The translations under genes were made by a program, and so were the position numbers. The notes beneath the pieces are model-generated. The model searched no databases and was not told the DNA's origin. It saw only the letters and a list, made by a program, of their open reading frames with translations. Of a DNA stretch of 7,332 nucleotides, positions 1-4,939 are shown in pieces. Positions within the stretch are counted from its first letter, which is position 1. Each line of letters opens with the position of its first letter. The DNA is taken from positions 1 to 7,332 of the forward strand of contig DHWS01000066.1 in assembly GCA_002413305.1 (NCBI GenBank). The letters are read 5' to 3'. This stretch comes from Actinobacteria bacterium UBA5176. Its GTDB lineage: Bacteria > Actinomycetota > UBA4738.

Positions 1-18
1 ACACCACGTCCGTGGACC

Positions 19-370
19 CTATGGCGAGAGGTGGTGTCCCAGGTAGAGGTGGAGGTATGAGAGTTGATCGGTGGCGACTACGCCGTCTCGAACGATGGCC
101 TGGAAGGTGGCCGGTGGGTCGAGTCTGAAACTCAGTCCTGTGGCGTAGGCGATTTTGCGCCTCCACACCTCCCACATGGGGCTCGCCCACGACGAAGGAG
201 CGAGGAAGTACCCAATCGTCTCCATAGGGCTTGCCAGAACTCCCGCGGCGCTTCATGGGGTTCGAGGTACACGTCCTCGAGCCTTCTGCCCGCAAGGCAT
301 CGATTCGGTCTCGCTCGGCCCAGGTGGGACGCCGAGGATCACCTCCGTGAAGTGTGCGGAAGTCACTCAT
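19..370 (-). pseudogene. Hypothetical protein gene broken by two apparent frameshifts
   Basis: I do not recognise a family. Three minus-strand frames join into one natural-looking protein of about 117 residues. It starts at the ATG at 368-370 (MSDFRTLHGG...), moves frame near 278-285 into LEDVYLEPHEAPREFWQALW, then moves again near 223-230 into ETIGYFLAPSSWASPMW, and ends ...YLHLYLGHHLSP before the stop at 19-21. Both changes equal the loss of one base, and both could be repaired by adding one G to a GG pair (GAAGG-CTC and TATGG-AG). The product is rich in Trp, Tyr and acidic residues and has no clear membrane segment or signal peptide. The frame shifts may be true decay, fitting the surrounding IS debris, or sequencing errors in short G runs. 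The alternative is that only the last 68 residues (19-225) are expressed. The reconstruction is inference from reading-frame continuity. Confidence 0.4.
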
Positions 371-432
371 CTAGACCGTCCAGCTCACGGGTTGAGGTGA
401 CAGGTGGTGAACCCTCGGATTCATGAAATCAT

Positions 433-460
433 TGAATCGCCCTGGGTTCGATGGAGGCTC
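433..460. repeat. Likely terminal inverted repeat of the IS3 remnant
   Basis: The outer boundary starts TGAATCGCCCTGGGTTCG and continues to the GGAGGCTC at about 460. It lies 12 bp past the transposase stop codon, where an IS3 right end is expected. The partner repeat is not in the window, so the call rests on position and the terminal TG only. Confidence 0.4.
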
Positions 461-472
461 GCGTGATTGGGT

Positions 473-672
473 TTACGCGACCTCCTCTCCCTCGACCAGC
501 GCCCGATAGTACGCCGCTTCGAACTCCACCGGGGGAATGTCTCGGCACGCGGAGTGAAGCCTCCGCTCGTTCCACCACTGAACCCACTCCGCGGTGGCCA
601 ACTCGACCTGATCCATCGTTCGCCACGGGCCCCTGCGGCTGATGAGCTCGGTCTTGTACAGGCCGTTGACGG
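473..672 (-). pseudogene. IS3-family transposase OrfB, C-terminal fragment
   Basis: The fragment reads TVNGLYKTELISRRGPWRTM, then a region containing DQVELATAEWVQWWNERRLH, and ends ...ALVEGEEVA before TAA at 473-475. The VNGLYKTEL block lies just after the catalytic Glu of the rve integrase core in this subgroup, and the W-N-x-R-R-L-H block with the following P-x-E-x-E is the usual IS3 C-terminal tail. Sequence upstream of the VNGL codons is replaced by the end of another IS, so all three catalytic acidic residues are missing and the fragment cannot be active. An open frame continues upstream to 814, but that part is out of frame with the real orfB of the neighbouring IS and has no meaning. 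Confidence 0.8.
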
Positions 673-712
673 TGACCGGGCCCCTCTCATCGGTCCACCT
701 GTTGTGAGACTC
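673..712. repeat. Inverted repeat, orfB-side end of the intact IS
   Basis: Read inward on the plus strand it goes TGACCGGGCCCCTCTC, then ATCGGTCCACC (689-699) and TGTGAGACTC (703-712). It overlaps the last codon of orfB and its stop (687-689). It pairs with 1854-1894. The outer half is more diverged than the inner half. Confidence 0.75.
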
Positions 713-1550
713 GAGCATCGTTTTCCATGCTCCACCGGCGGGCGAATTCGACCGGCGTGAGGTAGCGGAGCGACTGGTGCGGGCGGTAGGTGTTGTACTC
801 CTCTCGCCAGTCATCGATCAGCACCTGGGCCTCGAGTACCGAGTCGAGCAGCTCGAGATCGAGGAGCTCCTTGCGAAGGTGTCCGTTGTAGGACTCCACG
901 AACGGATTCTGCCACGGGGCACCGGGCTCGATGTGGCTCGTCCGCGAGCCCCGGCGAGAGCACCACCGCTGCAAGGCCTTGGCGATGAACTCCGGCCCAT
1001 TGTCGCAACGGATGTGGGTGGGTGCTCCCCGCTCTTGGACGATCCCCTCCAGCACCGTCACGGTGTCCTTGGCGGTGAGGTGTCGGGCGACCTTGCCGGC
1101 CAGGGCCTCCCGGGTGAACTCGTCGGTCACGTTCAGGATCTTGATCCTCCTTCCTCTGGTGATGTCGTCGAACTGGAAGTCCATCGCCCATACCTGGTTC
1201 GGGCGTGAAGGTGCGACATGCCCAGGAGCTCGCCGTCCCGCCCGGCGGCGGCGCCTGCGCAGCCTGACCTGCAGGCCTTCCTGGCGCCAGACCCTTCGCA
1301 CCCGCTTGCGGTTGACTCTCCAGCCCTCCCGGAGAAGGATCGCGTGCTGCTTACGGTAGCCGAGGCGCGTGTTCCTCCTGGCCAGCTCGTGCAAGCGGCG
1401 TCGGAGATGTTCCTCGTCGGGGACGACCGTTGGGGCCCGACGCTGGGTGGAGCGGTGCTGGCCGAGGACGGCGCAGGCCCTTCTCTCGGAGGCCCCGAAG
1501 CGCTGCTGGCAGCGGTGGACGGCCCGTCGGCGACGTTCGGGGCTCACCAA
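687..1550 (-). CDS. IS3-family transposase OrfB (DDE integrase core)
   Basis: OrfB is the catalytic half of the transposase, which excises the element as a circle and inserts it elsewhere. The 287 residues contain an N-terminal HTH_21-like region (GYRKQHAILLREGWRVNRKR, about 65-84), a basic linker (RLRRRRRRAGRR, about 97-108), and the rve core. The core acidic residues are visible: D124 in WAMDF, D183 in CDNGPEF and E219 in FVESYNG. D183 and E219 are separated by 35 residues, which is the DD(35)E spacing. The C-terminus has YRPHQSLRYLTPVEFARRW. The frame opens at a TTG at 1548-1550 followed by GTG, overlaps the end of orfA by 7 bp in the -1 frame, and has no good ribosome binding site of its own. 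Expression as an OrfAB fusion by frameshifting is therefore likely. The length and all key residues suggest it is functional. Confidence 0.92.
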   Translation of the reverse strand: MVSPERRRRAVHRCQQRFGASERRACAVLGQHRSTQRRAPTVVPDEEHLRRRLHELARRNTRLGYRKQHAILLREGWRVNRKRVRRVWRQEGLQVRLRRRRRRAGRRAPGHVAPSRPNQVWAMDFQFDDITRGRRIKILNVTDEFTREALAGKVARHLTAKDTVTVLEGIVQERGAPTHIRCDNGPEFIAKALQRWCSRRGSRTSHIEPGAPWQNPFVESYNGHLRKELLDLELLDSVLEAQVLIDDWREEYNTYRPHQSLRYLTPVEFARRWSMENDARVSQQVDR

Positions 1551-1822
1551 TTTCCCCTGGCCACCTCCTTCAGCATGTCGATGTCCAGGGCCTGATCGGC
1601 CACGATCTTCTTAAGCCTCTTGTTCTCCTTCTCCAGGGCCTTCAAGCGGGCGACCTCCTCGGGTCGCATGGCCTGATACTGCGCCTTCCACCGGTGGTAG
1701 GTCTGGACCGAGATCTCCAGCGACCGGCAAACCTCCTCCAGATCCTTGCCAGTGGCGAGCAGCCGTTCTGCCTCACGCAGCTTGCGGATGACCTGCTCGG
1801 GCGTGTGCCTGGTCCCCTTCAT
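1544..1822 (-). CDS. IS3-family transposase OrfA (HTH, leucine zipper)
   Basis: OrfA supplies DNA binding at the IS ends, contributes to the OrfAB transposase and often acts as a regulator. The 92 residues start MKGTRHTPEQ. They have a HTH_Tnp_1 fold (about 7-48, with GKDLEEVCRSLEISVQTYHR as the helix-turn-helix part) and a C-terminal coiled coil (about 55-88, ARLKALEKENKRLKKIVADQ and on). I chose the ATG at 1820-1822 because an AGGAGG at 1831-1836 lies eight bases upstream. The longer frame starts at a GTG (1829-1831) that lies inside this ribosome binding site and is unlikely to be used. The gene ends with TGA at 1544-1546, overlapping orfB. Confidence 0.9.
   Translation of the reverse strand: MKGTRHTPEQVIRKLREAERLLATGKDLEEVCRSLEISVQTYHRWKAQYQAMRPEEVARLKALEKENKRLKKIVADQALDIDMLKEVARGNW
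1550..1556 (-). promoter_or_regulatory. Candidate -1 programmed frameshift heptamer (G GGA AAT)
   Basis: In the orfA frame the sequence reads AGG GGA AAT TGG TGA. The heptamer G-GGA-AAT fits the X-XXY-YYZ slippery pattern. A -1 slip gives GGG AAA TTG GTG AGC, which enters orfB directly and makes an ...ARGNLVSPERR... fusion. The heptamer sits two codons before the orfA stop. IS3 elements are known to make their transposase by -1 frameshifting, but A6G is the commoner motif. The site call is inference, and I did not establish a downstream stem-loop. Confidence 0.45.
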
Positions 1823-1853
1823 GGGACTCACCTCCTGCCCTCCCGGGCGTCGT

Positions 1854-1894
1854 GAGTCTCACACGGGGTGGACCGATTTCAGGGGAGCAGGTCA
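1854..1894. repeat. Inverted repeat, orfA-side end of the intact IS
   Basis: Read inward on the minus strand it goes TGACCTGCTCCCCTGAA, then ATCGGTCCACC and, after three differing bases, TGTGAGACTC. It lies just upstream of the orfA ribosome binding site. Its first three bases, TGA, act as the stop codon of the truncated integrase gene next door. Confidence 0.75.
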
Positions 1895-2815
1895 CCGAAG
1901 GTGGTTCGGCGAGAGTCCGTGGTTGACGCCCGCCTTGAGGCTGGCCCGCTGGAAGACACGTCGGAATTGGTTTCGGTCGAGCATCCTCCCCTTGCCATTC
2001 GGGAAGATGAGGGCCGATGGATCTTCGGGTCGAGAGTACCGGCGGATGTGATCGATGAGCCCCTCAGCGACGATGGACGGGAGCGTCACCTTCCGTTCCT
2101 TGCCCGTCTTGCTTGCGGGCCCGTCCACCGTGCGGTCCACCAGGATCTCCTCACGGACTGTGTCGAACTGGCCGACGGTCAGCGCGTAAGCCTCTCCGGG
2201 CCGCAGACCGACCCGCCCCATCAGCTCGACGAGTGCCTGGTACCGGTCAGGCATCGCCGCGACGAGCGCCCGAAGCTGTTCGTCGTTGAGGTAACGGCGT
2301 TCGTCCCGCACCGACGGCTGAGAGGCCATCCTCGCGGCGCGGGTGCGGGATTGGCGCCGTGCCTTGGCGGGGTTCACGGGGATGCGTCGCTCCGCGATGG
2401 CGTAATTGAAGACCGCGACGAGGACCGAGCGGGCCTTCGCCCGAGCTGCCGGGCCGTCGATCGAGGCTAGCGCCGCTTCCACGTTTCGCGACTGAATCTC
2501 GCCGATGGCTCGCCGTCCAAACAGCGGCCCGACCACTCGCCAGACATTGTCCTGGCTGGCGAGGGTGTTCGCCGCGAACTGCTCGCGCGAGCGCCTCTCC
2601 TTCCAGACCTCTTCGAAGGTGACCTGACCGGCCCGAGTGTCGGCCAGCGTGCCGGTGGCCTCTTCGGCGGCCTTCGCCCTGAGGAACGCCTCGGCCTCAC
2701 GCTTCGTGTGGAAGACCTTGCCAACTTTTCGGCCGACCGCGTCGTAGTACCATGCTCGATACCGTGTGCCGCCCGAAGGTGTGGAGTACTTCTTCGAAAT
2801 GAATGGTCTCGCCAT
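1892..2815 (-). pseudogene. Tyrosine recombinase/integrase, 3'-truncated by the IS
   Basis: This was a phage- or ICE-type site-specific integrase. From the ATG at 2813-2815 it has an arm-type DNA-binding N-terminus (SGGTRYRAWYYDAVGRKVGK, about 14-33, then a KREAEAFL helix), a SAM-like core-binding region (about 64-150), and the start of the catalytic domain. Catalytic Arg I is R205 in GLRPGE and the catalytic Lys is K236 in SKTGKERKV. The frame ends LSPNHLR at residue 307, with R307 in the place of Arg II. The following TGA (1892-1894) is supplied by the IS end. The His/Trp box and the nucleophilic Tyr, about 60-70 residues, are lost, so the product cannot recombine DNA. An upstream in-frame start at 2872 would add 19 residues, but it would run through the repeats at 2834-2853 and is less likely. 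The missing 3' part is not on the other side of the IS. Confidence 0.88.
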
Positions 2816-2833
2816 CTCGCGCCCCCGCTGTGT

Positions 2834-2853
2834 TGGTACACGTATGGTACACG
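2834..2853. repeat. Direct repeat TGGTACACG x2 upstream of the integrase
   Basis: Two perfect copies of TGGTACACG lie at 2834-2842 and 2845-2853, with an 11-bp period, about one helical turn. They sit 19-38 bp upstream of the chosen integrase start. Tandem sites on one face of the helix often bind a regulator or an excisionase, or serve as integrase arm sites. The function here is inference. Confidence 0.5.
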
Positions 2854-2915
2854 GCCGCGATTCGGCGGGCACGGTAGCCGCAGACCGGGGATGTTCCCGC
2901 AGGTCAGAGGGCCCG

Positions 2916-2989
2916 GGGCCTGTAGCTCAGGCGGTTAGAGCGCATCCCTGATAAGGATGAGGTCGATGGTTCGAGTCCATCCAGGCCCA
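2916..2989 (+). tRNA. tRNA-Ile (anticodon GAU)
   Basis: The full cloverleaf can be folded by eye. The acceptor GGGCCTG (2916-2922) pairs with CAGGCCC (2982-2988). The D arm is GCTC...GAGC (2925-2941). The anticodon stem CATCC/GGATG (2943-2947, 2955-2959) holds loop CTGATAA with anticodon GAT at 2950-2952. The T arm is GATGG-TTCGAGT-CCATC. The discriminator is A2989, and CCA is not encoded. It decodes AUC/AUU. The truncated integrase lies on its 5' side and a small membrane-protein gene follows 23 bp after its 3' end. Confidence 0.95.
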
Positions 2990-3012
2990 CAACCGAAACT
3001 CTAGGAGGGGAC

Positions 3013-3171
3013 ATGGGAGAGGAGAAGAAGGGCGGGAAGATCAGGAAGTTCTTCCTGTTCGCCGCCATCGCCGGTCTCGCCGGCGCCGTCATGCAGTTCT
3101 TGAAGCGGCGTCGTGGGGCAGGCTTGGAGGAGAGCGAATGGCAGGAGCTCCCCCCTCCCGAGGGTAGCTGA
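3013..3171 (+). CDS. Small single-pass membrane protein, possibly DLW-39-like
   Basis: This 52-residue protein follows the tRNA directly. A strong ribosome binding site (AGGAGGGG, 3003-3010) precedes the ATG at 3013. The layout is a Lys/Arg-rich N-terminus (MGEEKKGGKIRK), one hydrophobic segment (FFLFAAIAGLAGAVMQFL, about 13-30), a basic stop-transfer patch (KRRR, 31-34), and an acidic tail with Trp (GLEESEWQELPPPEGS). By the positive-inside rule, the two flanking basic patches do not settle its topology. Actinobacteria often carry a tiny membrane protein of the DLW-39 type near tRNA-Ile at the gyrA locus. Size, shape, the Trp-containing tail and position fit, but I do not see the exact DLW motif, so the family is tentative. 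The coding status is well supported by the RBS and codon pattern. Confidence 0.75.
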   Translation: MGEEKKGGKIRKFFLFAAIAGLAGAVMQFLKRRRGAGLEESEWQELPPPEGS

Positions 3172-3176
3172 CCGAA

Positions 3177-3194
3177 GCCGCCTCTCGAGGCGGC
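3177..3194 (+). terminator. Hairpin just after the small membrane protein gene
   Basis: GCCGCCT (3177-3183) pairs with AGGCGGC (3188-3194) around a CTCG tetraloop, starting five bases after the stop codon. No T run follows, so it is either an RNA-stabilising 3' hairpin or a weak first half of a double terminator with 3209-3242. Confidence 0.4.
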
Positions 3195-3208
3195 GGGGCG
3201 CATGTGTG

Positions 3209-3242
3209 AACGGCGCCGGTGCGCGTATGGCCGGCGCCGTTT
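3209..3242 (+). terminator. Candidate rho-independent terminator
   Basis: AACGGCGCCGG (3209-3219) is perfectly complementary to CCGGCGCCGTT (3231-3241), an 11-bp stem with an 11-nt loop, followed by TTTCC. The T tract is short, which is common in GC-rich genomes. It would end the tRNA/small membrane protein transcript. Confidence 0.55.
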
Positions 3243-3324
3243 CCGTCCTCGGGGGCCATGAGACGGCCGCCTCCCCTCAACCGGGTCCCCCGGCGCGCCG
3301 ACACCTCCCGAAGAGGCGGGTGCG

Positions 3325-3341
3325 AAGGGCGCACCGCCCTT
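3325..3341. other. Hairpin upstream of the GGDEF-like gene
   Basis: AAGGGCG (3325-3331) pairs with CGCCCTT (3335-3341) around a CAC loop, 19 bp before the ATG at 3361. It could be a 5' leader structure or an operator palindrome. No function is shown. Apart from this and the two hairpins above, I see nothing in 3172-3360. Confidence 0.35.
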
Positions 3342-3360
3342 GAGATGGATGGTCCGGTAA

Positions 3361-4029
3361 ATGGCGCGATTCCAGGCCGAGCGCGGTGACCTGCTGCTCT
3401 GGCTGCAGAGCGTCCTGATCGAAGAATCCCAGTCCGCACGCCGCACGGCGACCGCGGCGGCGCCGGCGTCCCGCGTCGGGGGTTCGGCTTCAGCCGGACC
3501 GGCGTCCATCCGCCTGCCCGTTCGGGCTCCCGTCACACGGGCCTCGGCCGTCGTCCCGGCCGGTGATCCGGCCCGGCGTATCCCAGGCAGCCCGAGCGAT
3601 CCGGCGACGGGCGCCAGGACCTTGCCGAGTCTCCACCGGGACCTCGTCCTCCTGCGGTCCTGGCCCGGATCCACGGGCAAGCCGGTCACGCTGCTGGCCA
3701 TGCGGATCGACCCGGTCTCCCGCCCGGCCGATCCGAGCGAGCTCTTGCGGGCCATCGTCGACGGCGGCCGGCGGGCGCTTCGCGAACGCGACCGTATCTA
3801 CCGGACCGGGCCGTCGGAACTTTCGATCCTGATGCCCGGGGCGGACGAGATCGGGGCGGAGATCGCGGTGGCGCGGCTGGAAGCGGCGACCGGGCCGATC
3901 CTCGCAGACCGCGGGCTCCCCAGCGTCCGGATCCGGACGAAGGTCATCGATCCAGCTCTGGTGGTCGGCCCGGAGGGCTCACGAACCGCATCGACGCGGG
4001 CTCCGCAGCCGGCCGCCCTCGCAGGCTGA
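3361..4029 (+). CDS. Protein with degenerate GGDEF-like domain
   Basis: The 222 residues have three parts: a short helical N-terminus (MARFQAERGDLLLWLQSVL, 1-19), an Ala/Pro/Arg-rich, probably disordered linker (about 25-88), and a folded domain (about 91-197). The domain matches the GGDEF pattern. SLHRDLVLLRS...GKPVTLLAMRID corresponds to the first helix and strand, RALRERDRIYRTG to the helix before the signature, and GPSELSILMPGADEIGAEIA lies where GGDEFaillP is expected. The signature is GPSEL at 150-154, and the usual metal-binding Asp of the first strand is replaced. If it is a GGDEF relative, it should not make cyclic-di-GMP and may be structural or a binding protein. There is no signal peptide or membrane segment. 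The ATG at 3361 follows an in-frame TAA at 3358, so the start cannot be further upstream; no clear RBS is present. The coding call is firmer than the family. Confidence 0.6.
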   Translation: MARFQAERGDLLLWLQSVLIEESQSARRTATAAAPASRVGGSASAGPASIRLPVRAPVTRASAVVPAGDPARRIPGSPSDPATGARTLPSLHRDLVLLRSWPGSTGKPVTLLAMRIDPVSRPADPSELLRAIVDGGRRALRERDRIYRTGPSELSILMPGADEIGAEIAVARLEAATGPILADRGLPSVRIRTKVIDPALVVGPEGSRTASTRAPQPAALAG

Positions 4030-4088
4030 GCCGGCCGCCGTCGCCCGGACCCTGGCCCGATCCCTCCCAGTCCCCTTCGAACGCTCGC

Positions 4089-4094
4089 TAGACT
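4089..4094 (+). promoter_or_regulatory. Candidate -10 element TAGACT (leaderless start)
   Basis: TAGACT fits the TANNNT -10 pattern and ends eight bases before the GTG start of the GNAT gene. There is no Shine-Dalgarno sequence in between, and no good -35 is visible. A transcript starting at about 4101-4103 would be leaderless, which is common in Actinomycetota. Confidence 0.35.
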
Positions 4095-4102
4095 CGCGAA
4101 CC

Positions 4103-4939
4103 GTGGGAACGTCTGGCTGGCAGCTCGCCGAGCGCGTAGCCGGGGAGGCCGGCATTCGGATCCTCGAGCCCGACGCGCTCGAGGGAGCGGGGTCGGTCAG
4201 CCGGCTGATCATGGAGACGTGGGGAGCGCAGGACCTCCCGCGCGAGCTGCTTCGAGCCTTCATCCACGCGGGCGTGCTCCTGTACGGCGCCGAGGCGCCG
4301 GGCGGCGAGATGGCGGGGTTCGTGTTCGGGTTCGCGGGCTTCGCCGAAGGACTGCACGTCCACTCGCACATGCTGGCGGTCCTTCCGCCGTGGCGGTCGC
4401 GCGGTGTCGGTCTGGCACTGAAGCTCGCCCAGCGGGCGGGCGCGCTCGACCTCGGCATCGAGGACGTGCGGTGGACGTTCGACCCCCTGATCGCCCGGAA
4501 CGCGCGATTCAACCTGACGCGATTGGGGTGCGTAGCCACCGCGTTCCATCGGGCGTTCTACGGCGACATGCAGGACAAGCTGAACCGCGGGGACCGCAGC
4601 GACCGGTTCGAGGTGCGGTGGCACCTGCGGTCCGAACGGGTCGAGCGGACGCTTGCTGGGGAAGCGGTGGAGCCGGCGGCGGGGGAGTTCGTCCTGGAGG
4701 CGGTCGGGGATCCGAACGCACCGCGTCCGAAGGAGACCGGGGCGGCGCCGGAGCCGGGAGCCCGGGTGGCCGTCCCTCGCGATTACTTCGGGCTTCGGCA
4801 GCGCGATCCGTCGCGGGGGCGCGAGTGGCGTGACCGGACTGCCGAAGCGTTCGAGGCGTGTTTCGCCCAAGGGCTCGTGCCGACGTGGTGCACGAGCGAG
4901 CCGGCGTATGTGTTCGAACCTCGGGAGGACGGGCGATGA
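4103..4939 (+). CDS. GNAT-family N-acyltransferase paired with an NSAR-like racemase (COG3375-type)
   Basis: The 278-residue protein is a GNAT acyltransferase with a long C-terminal extension. The acyl-CoA-binding motif is in LAVLPPWRSRGVGLALK (91-107), with R98-x-x-G101-x-G103 as the pyrophosphate loop. Downstream blocks WTFDPLIARNARFNLTRLG (124-142) and FYGDMQDKLNRGDRSDRF (152-169) are hallmarks of the COG3375 group and likely shape the acceptor site. The C-terminal part (about 175-278) is less conserved. In Geobacillus, a related GNAT protein beside an NSAR/OSBS enzyme acts as a succinyl-CoA:D-amino acid N-succinyltransferase; that role here is inferred from homology and neighbourhood. It is a cytosolic enzyme. 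The start is a GTG without an RBS, probably leaderless. The stop overlaps the start of the racemase gene (ATGA, 4936-4939), so the two are translationally coupled. Confidence 0.82.
   Translation: MGTSGWQLAERVAGEAGIRILEPDALEGAGSVSRLIMETWGAQDLPRELLRAFIHAGVLLYGAEAPGGEMAGFVFGFAGFAEGLHVHSHMLAVLPPWRSRGVGLALKLAQRAGALDLGIEDVRWTFDPLIARNARFNLTRLGCVATAFHRAFYGDMQDKLNRGDRSDRFEVRWHLRSERVERTLAGEAVEPAAGEFVLEAVGDPNAPRPKETGAAPEPGARVAVPRDYFGLRQRDPSRGREWRDRTAEAFEACFAQGLVPTWCTSEPAYVFEPREDGR

Larger units (their letters stand above)
433..672 (-). mobile_element. 3' remnant of an IS3-family insertion sequence
   Basis: This is the downstream end of an IS3-family element, cut off at 672/673 by the neighbouring complete IS. 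It holds the last ~66 codons of the transposase (473-672) and about 40 bp of non-coding end. The outer end at 433 begins 5'-TGAATCGCCC, which fits the 5'-TG...CA-3' ends of IS3 elements and, from memory, resembles the ends of actinobacterial members. The rest of the element (orfA, most of orfB and the other end) is absent from the window. It belongs to a different subgroup from the intact element beside it, because the transposase C-termini differ. Confidence 0.7.
673..1894 (-). mobile_element. Complete IS3-family insertion sequence (IS407-like), ~1222 bp
   Basis: The element carries two overlapping minus-strand genes, orfA (HTH plus coiled coil) and orfB (DDE transposase), between imperfect inverted ends. 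Reading inward, both ends start TGACC, share CCCCT a few bases later, and then share ATCGGTCCACC and TGTGAGACTC. The 24-bp inner blocks (689-712 and 1854-1877) match at 21 positions, and one 1-bp gap separates them from the outer TGACC match. Length, gene order and terminal TG/CA fit the IS3 family; the OrfB opening with SERRACAVLGQHRSTQRR fits the IS407-type subgroup. Both genes look intact. No target-site duplication is visible: the bases outside are GACGG on the left and CCGAA on the right. The two flanks belong to different genes (an IS remnant and an integrase). The exact ends could shift by two or three bases because the flanks extend the match (CGGTGACC on both sides). Confidence 0.85.

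Noticed and set aside
380..398. AGCTCACGGGTTGAG, which resembles a tRNA D-arm and could be an att copy
   Set aside because: The match to the tRNA-Ile D-arm needs gaps and does not extend into the acceptor, anticodon or T arm. It is too short to support an att site.
673..814. Upstream part of the open frame that contains the IS3 transposase tail
   Set aside because: It is the wrong frame of the intact orfB. The real tail begins only at the IS boundary near 672.
2813..2872. Longer integrase start at 2872
   Set aside because: It would translate through the tandem TGGTACACG repeats. The N-terminal residues look unlike the family, and the ATG at 2815 begins the typical N-terminus.
2904..3755. 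Minus-strand open frame of 283 codons across the tRNA and the small gene
   Set aside because: It runs through the tRNA and antisense to two better-supported genes, with low-complexity composition.
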